Both the position numbers and the translations under genes were made by a program. DNA of 35,280 bases. Source: a virus. This document shows, piece after piece, positions 6,471 to 13,216 of this stretch. The DNA lies in IMG/VR virus record IMGVR_UViG_3300047548_000280, positions 1-35,280 of that record; one strand, given 5' to 3'. Each line of letters begins with the position of its first letter. The first letter of the stretch is position 1. A model generated the notes under the pieces. The model was not told the origin of the DNA, did not search any database, and saw nothing but the letters and a program-made list of their open reading frames with translations.

Positions 6471-6772
6471 GTGATTATTATGAGTATTACTATATGAACC
6501 CACATGAAAAGCCTGTAACACCGGAATATGATTTAGAAGAAAAACGCAATTTAGCTTTTTTTGACATGGTAGATGAAATGGATGGCAATGATTTCTTAGA
6601 TGCTGGACTTGCAAAAGACACAGACGCTTTTCTAAGTGATTTAAAATATCTAGCACTTGCATGGGATAGGAAAGATGATAAGGAAGTGAAAGCAAGGGCA
6701 GAGCATTTAGCATACCTTATGATTAGTCAAATTAACGATTATGTAGAAAGGGAAATAGATGAAACAACTTAG
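6467..6772 (+). CDS. Hypothetical acidic protein
   Basis: 101 aa from ATG 6467, chosen over an in-frame ATG at 6455 because GGAG lies 6 nt before 6467. A Tyr-rich N-terminus (YYEYYYMN) and a strongly acidic helical body follow. It overlaps both neighbours. It is probably soluble and of unknown function. Confidence 0.6.
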   Translation: MSDYYEYYYMNPHEKPVTPEYDLEEKRNLAFFDMVDEMDGNDFLDAGLAKDTDAFLSDLKYLALAWDRKDDKEVKARAEHLAYLMISQINDYVEREIDETT

Positions 6773-7052
6773 ATGGACTAAAGAAAATTTTAAAGATTAT
6801 GATGAAAAACATCCTCAAATATATGCAATGTTTGAAAAGTTTGCATTACAAATTGCTCAAAAAAGAAAATACTATTCGGCTAAAAGTATATTCCATAGAG
6901 TTAGATGGGAGACTGATATAGGAGATAGTGATGCACAATTTAAAATTGATGATGGATGGATAAGTCATTATGCTAGAAAGTTTATTGATAAAAACCCTTC
7001 GTATAAAGACCTATTTCAATTCAGAGTTAGAAAAGGTGGATACCATGAGTAA
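6759..7052 (+). CDS. Conserved phage hypothetical protein
   Basis: 97 aa. The features HPQIYAMFEKFALQIAQK, YYSAKSIFHRVRWETDI, then FKIDDGWISHYARKF and a basic end match a conserved small protein found in many phages and some bacterial genomes. I know no assigned function. It is basic (Lys/Arg-rich) and likely to bind nucleic acid or a replication partner, but that is inference. Confidence 0.65.
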   Translation: MKQLRWTKENFKDYDEKHPQIYAMFEKFALQIAQKRKYYSAKSIFHRVRWETDIGDSDAQFKIDDGWISHYARKFIDKNPSYKDLFQFRVRKGGYHE

Positions 7053-7188
7053 AGTATGGGCATGGTATGATGACGAAGGTGTGCCAATAAGATTCTTTGA
7101 CTATCCGGCAGATGGCGCAAGCCCTTATCCTGAACCACCAGCACAATTAGATAAAGATGACGCAGAGTGGCATGAGCCATTATTTTAG
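7045..7188 (+). CDS. Small acidic Pro-rich protein
   Basis: 47 aa, from ATG 7045 with AAAGGTGG 5-7 nt upstream; it overlaps the preceding stop. A Trp/Tyr-rich N-terminus is followed by a Pro/Asp/Glu-rich tail (YPEPPAQLDKDDAEWHEPLF). No motif is known. Confidence 0.55.
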   Translation: MSKVWAWYDDEGVPIRFFDYPADGASPYPEPPAQLDKDDAEWHEPLF

Positions 7189-7197
7189 GAGAGAATC

Positions 7198-7344
7198 ATG
7201 GAGAAAGAAAAGTGGATGTATTTGGCTTGCTTTTTAATTGGAATGGTGGTAATGTATTACTTTATGCAGTCTAAGACAGAGTGCATGGTAAAATTTACTA
7301 AATCAGGCGGAGAAACACATATGTTAGTTGGGATTATAAAATGA
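7198..7344 (+). CDS. Small single-pass membrane protein before the polymerase
   Basis: 48 aa. A charged MEKEKW start, one hydrophobic segment (MYLACFLIGMVVMYYFM, about 7-23), and a short periplasmic or cytoplasmic tail with one Cys. GGAG lies 8 nt before the ATG. Its stop overlaps the polymerase start (ATGA). A similar tiny membrane protein precedes the insert in the polymerase gene (8485). Confidence 0.55.
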   Translation: MEKEKWMYLACFLIGMVVMYYFMQSKTECMVKFTKSGGETHMLVGIIK

Positions 7345-8492
7345 TAGTTAAGCCCTGCGACCTAGAAACAACCATTTTCAACAAAGGTAATGCCTTTGAT
7401 AGCAGAAATGAAGTGTGTTTTGTCGGTTTGGGAGATAAAGTGTGGGATATTGCCTACTCAGACGAGCCTTATGGCTCTAAAATTAAGGAAATTCAAGATG
7501 AAATCAAGACCACAGACGTGCTTGTATTTGTTAATGCTAAGTTTGACCTCCATCATTTGCGCAATCTCGGTATTTCTGTTGGTGGCTGTCGTATTTGGGA
7601 CTGCGCCTTAGTAGAATTTATGCTAGAAGGGCAAACAACACCTTATCCATCAATGAACAAAATGGCGGAGAAATATGGCTTACCACAAAAACCGGATGTT
7701 AAAACGCAATACTGGGATAATGGCATTGACACGAAAGACATACCAAGAGATGAAATTGTATCGTATCTCAAAGACCATGACCTTACAACAACTTATGCGA
7801 TTTATCAACTTCAGAAAGAGGCAGTTAGCAAAAAACCCTTACAGTTCCAACGACTGGTCTCGCTTGCTAATCAGGATGTATTGGTTTTGGCGGAAATGGA
7901 ATACAACGGCTTCTACTTTGACGAAGAACTCTGCAAGGAGAAAGCTGTGGAACTTGAAGAGAAGATTAAACAACTTAGGATGGAGTTAAATGATTACCAT
8001 AACATCGAAGAATTTAACACTGAAAGTGGAGACCACCTATCCGCACTCCTATACGGAGGAACAATTACAATTTCTCGGAAAGAACTTGTTGGAACTTACA
8101 AAACAGGTGATAGAAAAGGAGAAGACAAATACGGATGGAGAGATTACGATTACACTTTGCCTAGACTATTTAACCCTTTGCCTAAAACAGAGCTAAAGAA
8201 AGAAGGATATTGGCAAACTGGCGAAGATGTGCTTAGACAGCTTAAGTGCAGAGATAAAGCTGGTAAAAGACTGCTAGAAGTGATTTTAGAGCTGGCTAAA
8301 CTTGAAAAGATGGTAGGAACATATTATAATGGCTTACCAAAGTTAAGGGAGAGTATGAATTGGAAACCTAACTATTTACATGGTAACTTAAATCAAGTGA
8401 CAGCTAGAACAGGTAGGCTGTCTTCCACCAAACCCAACTTGCAGAACATCGCAGGAGATATGAAAGAAGTATTTAGGAGTAGATATGCTTGA
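7341..8492 (+). CDS. Family A DNA polymerase, N-terminal part (3'-5' exonuclease and thumb)
   Basis: 383 aa. The proofreading exonuclease is complete: Exo I D7/E9 in CDLETT, Exo II NAKFDLHH (65-72), Exo III Y142/D147 in YLKDHD. The polymerase part begins with the conserved VTARTGRLSSTKPNLQNIAG near the C-terminus, which binds the primer-template. The protein ends at KEVFRSRYA, just where intact enzymes continue for a handful of residues into motif A. The rest of the enzyme is encoded from about 8843, after two small genes. It overlaps the upstream gene by 4 bases. A T7-size polymerase (about 700 aa) would be 383 plus about 240 plus the missing link, slightly short. Confidence 0.88.
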   Translation: MIVKPCDLETTIFNKGNAFDSRNEVCFVGLGDKVWDIAYSDEPYGSKIKEIQDEIKTTDVLVFVNAKFDLHHLRNLGISVGGCRIWDCALVEFMLEGQTTPYPSMNKMAEKYGLPQKPDVKTQYWDNGIDTKDIPRDEIVSYLKDHDLTTTYAIYQLQKEAVSKKPLQFQRLVSLANQDVLVLAEMEYNGFYFDEELCKEKAVELEEKIKQLRMELNDYHNIEEFNTESGDHLSALLYGGTITISRKELVGTYKTGDRKGEDKYGWRDYDYTLPRLFNPLPKTELKKEGYWQTGEDVLRQLKCRDKAGKRLLEVILELAKLEKMVGTYYNGLPKLRESMNWKPNYLHGNLNQVTARTGRLSSTKPNLQNIAGDMKEVFRSRYA

Positions 8493-8589
8493 GATTATAC
8501 AGTGTTATTGGATGGCTTTCTTATTAGGTGCAGTTTGTGGGTTTTTCCTAGCAGCTGCTTTTACAATGGTTAGAGATTACGAAGTTTAG
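8485..8589 (+). CDS. 34 aa membrane protein inside the polymerase split
   Basis: The ATG lies inside the last codons of the N-terminal polymerase part, with a strong AGGAG 7 nt before it. One hydrophobic segment runs from about residue 9 to 28 (WMAFLLGAVCGFFLAAAFTM). Its first codons, LEIIQC, resemble the polymerase segment ILIQCD that restarts after the insert. This may be a duplicated scar, although the match is short. Confidence 0.6.
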   Translation: MLEIIQCYWMAFLLGAVCGFFLAAAFTMVRDYEV

Positions 8590-8597
8590 AGGTTATT

Positions 8598-8849
8598 ATG
8601 GCTAAAGAATATAATGATGTTTATGGACAAGTGGAATTAGACTATCAAGCCTATTTAGACTATGAGAGAGATTCTGCTCAACAAGAGGCTAGTGAGGCAT
8701 GGGTGTTTACTACCATTGCTAATGCTAATGATGTTATCAAAGAATATGGTGTTCGTTTCTTTGTAGAGCATTTAAACAATATGTCTAAGATAGCATTATC
8801 AGACTACTATCGTAAGATGGCAGATAAGAAGGGAGAACCACCATTTTAA
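8598..8849 (+). CDS. Hypothetical protein inside the polymerase split
   Basis: 83 aa, with AGAGG 6-7 nt before the ATG. Acidic, helical, with DYQAYLDYERDSAQQEASEAW and a hydrophobic IKEYGVRFFVEHL segment. There is no HNH, GIY-YIG or LAGLIDADG motif, so it is not an evident homing endonuclease. Its last codons overlap the open frame of the C-terminal polymerase part, which lies in the -1 frame relative to it. Confidence 0.6.
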   Translation: MAKEYNDVYGQVELDYQAYLDYERDSAQQEASEAWVFTTIANANDVIKEYGVRFFVEHLNNMSKIALSDYYRKMADKKGEPPF

Positions 8850-9565
8850 TACAATGTGATGCAGCAGCATTGGAGATTAGAGTGGCAGCTTTCTTGTCTC
8901 AAGACCCAGTGCTAATGCAAGAGATTCGTGATGGGGCGGATTTACACACTGACAATCAGAATAGGTTTGGCTTGCCTTCTAGGTTAATTGCAAAGATATT
9001 TAATTTTAGATTGCTGTATGGTGGGTCTGCCTATTCTTACGCTAACGACCCTGAGTTTATGGGGATTAGTAAGAGTGATAAGTATTGGCAGGAAGTGATT
9101 GACGCATATTATGACAAATATAAAGGAATTAAAGAATGGCATAAACGACTTGTAAAAGAAGCAGTTGAGAGGGGTAGAATTATTTCCCCTACTGGAAGAG
9201 AGTATAGATTTGAGAAGTATAATGGCAGTATCAAAGACACGCAGGTTAAGAATTACATTGTGCAAGGCACTGGTGCTGATTTAATGGCACTGGCTAGAGT
9301 GAGCTTCTACAACAGGATTAAGCGACTTGAGTTAAAAGAATGCTTATTAGTCAACACTGTGCATGATAGTATAGTAGTTGACATAAACGAAAAAGTATGC
9401 GATAATAAGGTGGTAGCTAGAACAATGCACGAAGTTTTTGATGACCTACCGAAGAACTTTGAAAAGCTATTTTTAACTCCCTTTAATGTTCCTATGGAGT
9501 GTGAAGTGCTACAGGGGCAGGATTGGGAAAATATGGTAGAAATTAAAAAGGAAGAGATATGCTAA
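8843..9565 (+). CDS. Family A DNA polymerase, C-terminal part (palm and fingers)
   Basis: About 240 aa with all three polymerase motifs: A, CDAAALEIR (catalytic Asp codon 8858-8860); B, RLIAKIFNFRLLYGG; C, NTVHDSIVV. The frame opens after a stop at 8825-8827. The first canonical start is TTG at 8870, which would lose the motif A aspartate. I therefore set the start at ATT 8843, which has GGGAG 7 nt upstream, but this is uncertain. Other routes are RNA splicing with the upstream part or frameshifting from the 83 aa gene. The end overlaps the SSB-like gene by 7 bases. Confidence 0.75.
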   Translation: MLIQCDAAALEIRVAAFLSQDPVLMQEIRDGADLHTDNQNRFGLPSRLIAKIFNFRLLYGGSAYSYANDPEFMGISKSDKYWQEVIDAYYDKYKGIKEWHKRLVKEAVERGRIISPTGREYRFEKYNGSIKDTQVKNYIVQGTGADLMALARVSFYNRIKRLELKECLLVNTVHDSIVVDINEKVCDNKVVARTMHEVFDDLPKNFEKLFLTPFNVPMECEVLQGQDWENMVEIKKEEIC

Positions 9566-10080
9566 TTGAAATTGTAGATGTAGTAAGAGAAGAAATACCG
9601 AGTAAGAATGGTAAAGGCACTTATGGTCAGCTTACTGTCTCTTATCGTAGTAATGGTAAGATTGCAGAAAAGAAATTGATTTCATTCTCAAATCCTGCTG
9701 TATTCAAGGCTATTGAGAAGTTGACAAAAGGTGCTTCAGTTGACGTAACCACAGTCAAGAATGACAAAGGTTATTGGGATTGGACAGCAATTAATGAAGG
9801 AGGAGCAGCAGTGGCAACACAATCTAACGCAGCATCCACTAACACACGAGTGACAGGAAGCAATTATGAAACCAAAGAGGAACGTGCAATTCGACAAAGA
9901 TATATTATTCGCCAGAGTTCTATTAGTAGCGCAGTGGATAGTTTGGCTGTTGGTGCTAAGTCCCCTCTTAATCCTGCTGATGTTATCGCTGTAGCTAAGA
10001 AGTATGAGGAATATGTTTTTGAACAGCCTAATGCAGAGGATTTGCTGGACAGTTTAGGCTTGGATGACGTTCCTTTATAG
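9559..10080 (+). CDS. Probable single-stranded DNA-binding protein
   Basis: 173 aa. The N-terminal about 80 residues alternate like an OB fold (IVDVVREEI, GTYGQLTVSYRSNGK, VDVTTVKNDKGYWDW). Then come a Ser/Thr/Asn linker, a helical segment, and the acidic hydrophobic tip DLLDSLGLDDVPL, which resembles the C-terminal docking tail of SSB proteins. The position directly after the polymerase fits. It overlaps the polymerase end by 7 bases and is followed by a terminator. Confidence 0.7.
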   Translation: MLIEIVDVVREEIPSKNGKGTYGQLTVSYRSNGKIAEKKLISFSNPAVFKAIEKLTKGASVDVTTVKNDKGYWDWTAINEGGAAVATQSNAASTNTRVTGSNYETKEERAIRQRYIIRQSSISSAVDSLAVGAKSPLNPADVIAVAKKYEEYVFEQPNAEDLLDSLGLDDVPL

Positions 10081-10083
10081 CAT

Positions 10084-10106
10084 GAGGGGGAAACCCCTCT
10101 TTTTTA
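10084..10106 (+). terminator. Rho-independent terminator after the SSB-like gene
   Basis: GAGGGG pairs with CCCCTC around a GAAA loop, followed by seven further T. It starts 4 bases after the stop of the SSB-like gene. Downstream early genes need read-through or a promoter I do not see. Confidence 0.85.
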
Positions 10107-10111
10107 ACACT

Positions 10112-10192
10112 ATGAAGAAACTAGACTGGATTAGAATTATTGAGATAATCACTTGCTTTCATATCATAGTTAATGTATGGAGACACTGGTAA
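10112..10192 (+). CDS. Possible 26 aa peptide
   Basis: ATG at 10112, a short basic start (MKKLDWIR), then a hydrophobic stretch (IIEIITCFHIIVNVW). There is no convincing ribosome site because the terminator lies immediately upstream. Its stop overlaps the next start (TAATG), which is the main reason to list it. Confidence 0.25.
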   Translation: MKKLDWIRIIEIITCFHIIVNVWRHW

Positions 10193-10521
10193 TGAAGAAA
10201 ACGATTTTAGCAGGGATGGCATTACTTAGTAGTATCGCAGTAGGAGCACCAGTATATGCAAAGGCTCTTGTTTACAAATACAATGACACTGTAAGCATTT
10301 ATATAACATCACTACCTTGTGGGATTGAGAAGTATAAAGAACAATTCCCTTATGCTGCAAAAGCAATTAAGACAATAAATGGCAAGAAGGATGGGCTGTT
10401 AGGATGTTTTACAGGGAAAGATAATGTAGTGATTATCCAATGGCAGGATATTAATGGAAAGCCGTCTGACCAAACTGTTCTACCGACAGACGAATTTCAA
10501 ACAGTAGAGGAGACAATTTGA
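10192..10521 (+). CDS. Exported protein with signal peptide
   Basis: 109 aa. The signal peptide is clear: MKK, hydrophobic core ILAGMALLSSIAVG, cleavage probably after PVYA (residue 23). The mature part has the layout YNDTVSIYITSLPCG, an Ala-rich helix, then GLLGCF and IIQWQDINGK. That is the two-cysteine pattern of small periplasmic proteins I know from proteobacteria and phages, without a name. ATG 10192 is preferred to an in-frame ATG at 10177 because GGAGA lies 8-9 nt upstream of it. It is an odd neighbour among replication genes; one possible role is entry exclusion. Confidence 0.65.
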   Translation: MKKTILAGMALLSSIAVGAPVYAKALVYKYNDTVSIYITSLPCGIEKYKEQFPYAAKAIKTINGKKDGLLGCFTGKDNVVIIQWQDINGKPSDQTVLPTDEFQTVEETI

Positions 10522-11225
10522 TAGCACTGATAGACATGGATTTAGTGTGCTATAGATGTGCAGCAAGTGCTGAACAAGATGATGTTGGTATAGCAATCTA
10601 TCGTATGAATGAATTGTTAGACCAAATATTAGCAAAGACAGAGGCTACTGCATATCGTGCTTTTTTAACTGGTAAGAAGAACTTCCGTAAAGAGATTTAC
10701 CCTGAGTATAAGGCAAATCGTAAACAACCAAAACCTCGCCACTTAGCTGAATGCAGAGAGTATGCCTGTGAACAAATGAGTGCTGAGATTACGGAACACG
10801 ACCTAGAAGCAGATGATTATTTAGGCATACACCAAACTGATGAAACAATTATATGCTCCCTTGACAAAGACTTGCTACAGATTGCAGGGAAGCATTTTAG
10901 ATGGGAAATCAATGGTGCAGGATGGACAAAGCCTGATACATTCATAGAGCAGTCAGAGATTGAAGGGTTGAGACTATTCTACGAACAATGCTTGAAAGGT
11001 GACACTTCTGACAATGTTAAAGGCGTAGCAAAGATTGGTGAAGCAAAGGCAAAGAAACTATTAGCAGACTGCAAGACAGAGAAAGAAATGTTAGATGTGG
11101 TGTTAAGTAAGTATGACCACGAAGAAGAGTTCCTGTTAAATGCACAATGCTTGTGGATATTGCGTAACTTCGATGAATACTACCCTGATAGATTTGAAAG
11201 GTTGAAAGATGAAAATATCAGTTAA
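10518..11225 (+). CDS. 5'-3' exonuclease, FEN/T7 gp6-type
   Basis: 235 aa with a TTG start overlapping the preceding stop and AGGAG upstream. The FEN signature is complete: D6/D8 in LIDMD, the basic NFRKEIYPEYKANRKQ (55-70), EADD (97-100), SLDKD (114-118), and GDTSDN (161-166) followed by the helix-hairpin-helix VKGVAKIGEAKAKKLL. It probably removes primers and degrades host DNA to supply nucleotides, which fits the ribonucleotide reductase downstream. Confidence 0.88.
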   Translation: MIALIDMDLVCYRCAASAEQDDVGIAIYRMNELLDQILAKTEATAYRAFLTGKKNFRKEIYPEYKANRKQPKPRHLAECREYACEQMSAEITEHDLEADDYLGIHQTDETIICSLDKDLLQIAGKHFRWEINGAGWTKPDTFIEQSEIEGLRLFYEQCLKGDTSDNVKGVAKIGEAKAKKLLADCKTEKEMLDVVLSKYDHEEEFLLNAQCLWILRNFDEYYPDRFERLKDENIS

Positions 11226-11490
11226 TCTTAATTATGATGACCAACGAAAATTAACGATTAAGTTTTTGAAAGAATCTTTAGAACTTGGACTGAGATTCGG
11301 AGCAGATGATTACGAGATTAAGGCTTACTTGTATATCCTATCTGACCATATGTATATTGGAGATTTTAAAAAATATGCCAAAAAGAAAGACCTCGAAAAG
11401 TATTGCGAAGAAATCTACAAAAAATACGACTACATGGACAGAGGGGAGAATGAATACCTTTCTGAGAAGTTTGATTCGGAGTGGCTTTAG
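11209..11490 (+). CDS. Hypothetical helical protein
   Basis: 93 aa, very rich in Lys/Tyr/Asp/Glu. It overlaps the exonuclease by 17 bases, with GAAAGG upstream of its ATG. Residues 25-55 (ELGLRFGADDYEIKAYLYILSDH) look helical. The last 40 bases overlap the HNH gene in another frame. I recognise no family. Confidence 0.6.
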   Translation: MKISVNLNYDDQRKLTIKFLKESLELGLRFGADDYEIKAYLYILSDHMYIGDFKKYAKKKDLEKYCEEIYKKYDYMDRGENEYLSEKFDSEWL

Positions 11491-11788
11491 GAAATATCCT
11501 CCAAAATACGAAGTGTTAAAAGCAGCATTATGGGGTAAGAAACTTAATGCTAAAACAGGAAGACAGTGCTATCATTACACTTGTGCTGTATGTAAGAAAG
11601 AGCATCCAAGCAGTGAAGTTAATGTTGACCATATAGAACCAGTGATTAATCCTGCTAAAGGGTTTGAGAATTGGGATGTTTACATTAAACGGATGTTCTG
11701 CCCTAAAGAGAATTTACAAGTGCTATGTAGCGAATGTCATGACGTAAAGACAAAAGAGGAAAGGAAACAGCGTGGCAACAAAGAATGA
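11450..11788 (+). CDS. HNH endonuclease
   Basis: 112 aa from ATG 11450, with GGGGAGA directly upstream. The HNH fold is complete: zinc cysteines C45/C48 and C93/C96, catalytic D60-H61 (VDHIEP), N88 (KENLQVLC), and H97. The basic N-terminus (RSLIRSGFRKYPPKY) may contact DNA. It could be a free-standing homing nuclease or serve host-DNA degradation or packaging. Its position among replication genes does not decide between these. Confidence 0.85.
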   Translation: MNTFLRSLIRSGFRKYPPKYEVLKAALWGKKLNAKTGRQCYHYTCAVCKKEHPSSEVNVDHIEPVINPAKGFENWDVYIKRMFCPKENLQVLCSECHDVKTKEERKQRGNKE

Positions 11789-11999
11789 TATAACTGGCGA
11801 TAGCATTATATCTAAAGCATCTTCTAAACAATATGAGGACAATTTTGACGCTATATTTCGTAAGAAGGGAAACCCTTGCGATATTTGTGGTAAGGACTTA
11901 GACACTACAAAAGAATGTGCATGGACTTCCTGCCCATTAAACTGGGATGAAAATAGAGTGGATAGAATTGGTCAGAATGGGAATATAGGTTATGAGTAA
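11772..11999 (+). CDS. Small zinc-motif protein, GTG start
   Basis: 75 aa from GTG 11772, with AGGAAA upstream inside the HNH gene. Residues SKASSKQYEDNFDAIFRKKG precede a cysteine set (CDIC, then two more Cys within about 20 residues, KECAWTSC), probably one zinc. I know the pattern SK-SS-QY-DN-DAIF-KK from small phage proteins of unknown role. Confidence 0.6.
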   Translation: MATKNDITGDSIISKASSKQYEDNFDAIFRKKGNPCDICGKDLDTTKECAWTSCPLNWDENRVDRIGQNGNIGYE

Positions 12000-12789
12000 A
12001 CGAATAATTGTAATACCTGATAGTCAGATACGACCCGAAGATGATTTTGAGTTTCTGTCGTTTATCGGGCAATACATTGTAGATATGCAACCAGACATCA
12101 TTGTGCATCTAGGCGACTTTGCAGATATGCCATCATTGTCTCAACACGACAAGGCAGGTAGCAAGAGTATGGAAGGTATGAGATACAAAGCCGACATACA
12201 AGCATCTAAAGACGCTATGACTGTTCTGCTAGAGCCTATTAAAGACTTACAAAAGCGACAGAAGGCAAGCAAGCACAAAGTGTGGAAGCCTAGAATGGTA
12301 ATGCTGTATGGCAATCATGAACATCGTATTAACAGAGCAATTCAGAATGACCCTAAACTGGAAGGATTAATTAGCCTAGAGGATTTAGAATATGAGAAAT
12401 TTGGTTGGGAAACTGTTCCTTTTTTGCAACCTATTAATATTGAGGGTGTTATGTTTTGTCACTATTTTGTGTCTGGTGTCATGGGCAATCCTTGCACTAC
12501 TGCTAGAAGCATTCTTAACAAGCACCATCAAAGTTGCATTGCTGGGCATCAACAAGGCAGAGACATTGCTTTCGGGCGAAGGGCAGACGGCACAGAAATG
12601 ACAGCCATGATTGTAGGCAGTGGATATGAGCATGACGAGAAATACCTCAATTCACAGACCAACAACCACTGGCGAGGAATAGTTGTATTAAATGAAGTTG
12701 AAGATGGACATTTTGATGAAATCATGGTATCATTAAAGTATCTTCGTAAGAAGTATGGTGTTAAAAACAAACTGAAGTTAGTAGCATAG
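11992..12789 (+). CDS. Metallophosphoesterase (calcineurin-like)
   Basis: 265 aa. The two-metal motif set is D10-S-Q12 (Gln in place of the usual His), GDFAD (41-45), GNHEH (107-111), H157 in FCHYF, and GHQQG (185-189). The family includes phosphodiesterases and protein phosphatases; phage copies in replication blocks have no agreed substrate. It overlaps the preceding gene by 8 bases. The D-x-Q variation at metal site 1 occurs elsewhere in the family, so activity is still plausible. Confidence 0.82.
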   Translation: MSKRIIVIPDSQIRPEDDFEFLSFIGQYIVDMQPDIIVHLGDFADMPSLSQHDKAGSKSMEGMRYKADIQASKDAMTVLLEPIKDLQKRQKASKHKVWKPRMVMLYGNHEHRINRAIQNDPKLEGLISLEDLEYEKFGWETVPFLQPINIEGVMFCHYFVSGVMGNPCTTARSILNKHHQSCIAGHQQGRDIAFGRRADGTEMTAMIVGSGYEHDEKYLNSQTNNHWRGIVVLNEVEDGHFDEIMVSLKYLRKKYGVKNKLKLVA

Positions 12790-12797
12790 GAGATAAG

Positions 12798-13031
12798 ATG
12801 TATAAAGGACTTGAAAGGGCATCAGAAGCGCAAGTTGGTGGGAATCATTACAAGAAGTTTCCAATACAGCCAGCTTACTTCTGTCATATTAATAACATTC
12901 CTTACCTAGAAGCAACAGCCATTAAATACCTCTGTAGATGGAGAGATAAAGGTGGTTTAGAGGATTTAGATAAGGCAATCCACTTTATAGAACTAATTAA
13001 GGAATTTGAAAGTGAACCTAACAATTCCTGA
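12798..13031 (+). CDS. DUF3310 (SaV-like) protein
   Basis: 77 aa. It has the family pattern VGGNHYKKFPIQP, an IPYLEATAIKYLCRWRDKGG core, and LEDLDKAIHFIELI. DUF3310 proteins are common in phage replication blocks. Some are related to T7 gp1.7, a nucleotide kinase, so a role in nucleotide supply is possible. GGAG lies 8 nt before the ATG. Confidence 0.8.
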   Translation: MYKGLERASEAQVGGNHYKKFPIQPAYFCHINNIPYLEATAIKYLCRWRDKGGLEDLDKAIHFIELIKEFESEPNNS

Positions 13032-13170
13032 GTTAAAGGAAAAGATTATCGAGCAGATTGATGAAGTAACATTGATTGATTTGCTCGGAATTACCACAGA
13101 GGACTTAGTAACTGCTTTTATTGATAAGATAGAGGATAAGTATGACCTCCTTTGTGCTGAACTGGAATGA
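13012..13170 (+). CDS. Small acidic helical protein, GTG start
   Basis: 52 aa in another frame, overlapping the DUF3310 end. The pattern PELKEKIIEQIDEVTLIDLLG, then TTEDLVTAFIDKIEDKYD, resembles a small phage protein often found beside nucleotide-metabolism genes. The start codon and ribosome site are weak, but the composition and position support a real gene. Confidence 0.55.
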   Translation: MNLTIPELKEKIIEQIDEVTLIDLLGITTEDLVTAFIDKIEDKYDLLCAELE

Positions 13171-13216
13171 TTGGTTTCCCCCAATCAATTTGTATAACTT
13201 CCCAAGAAAAGAAAGA

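Noticed and set aside
8490-8827. Group I intron or intein in the polymerase
   Set aside because: The insert is almost completely filled by two ORFs with ribosome sites, leaving too little room for a group I core, and I see no P7-type conserved blocks. Stop codons rule out an intein. Kept only as an alternative to be tested by cDNA.
8870-9565. TTG 8870 as the start of the C-terminal polymerase part
   Set aside because: It has no ribosome site and would delete the catalytic aspartate of motif A.
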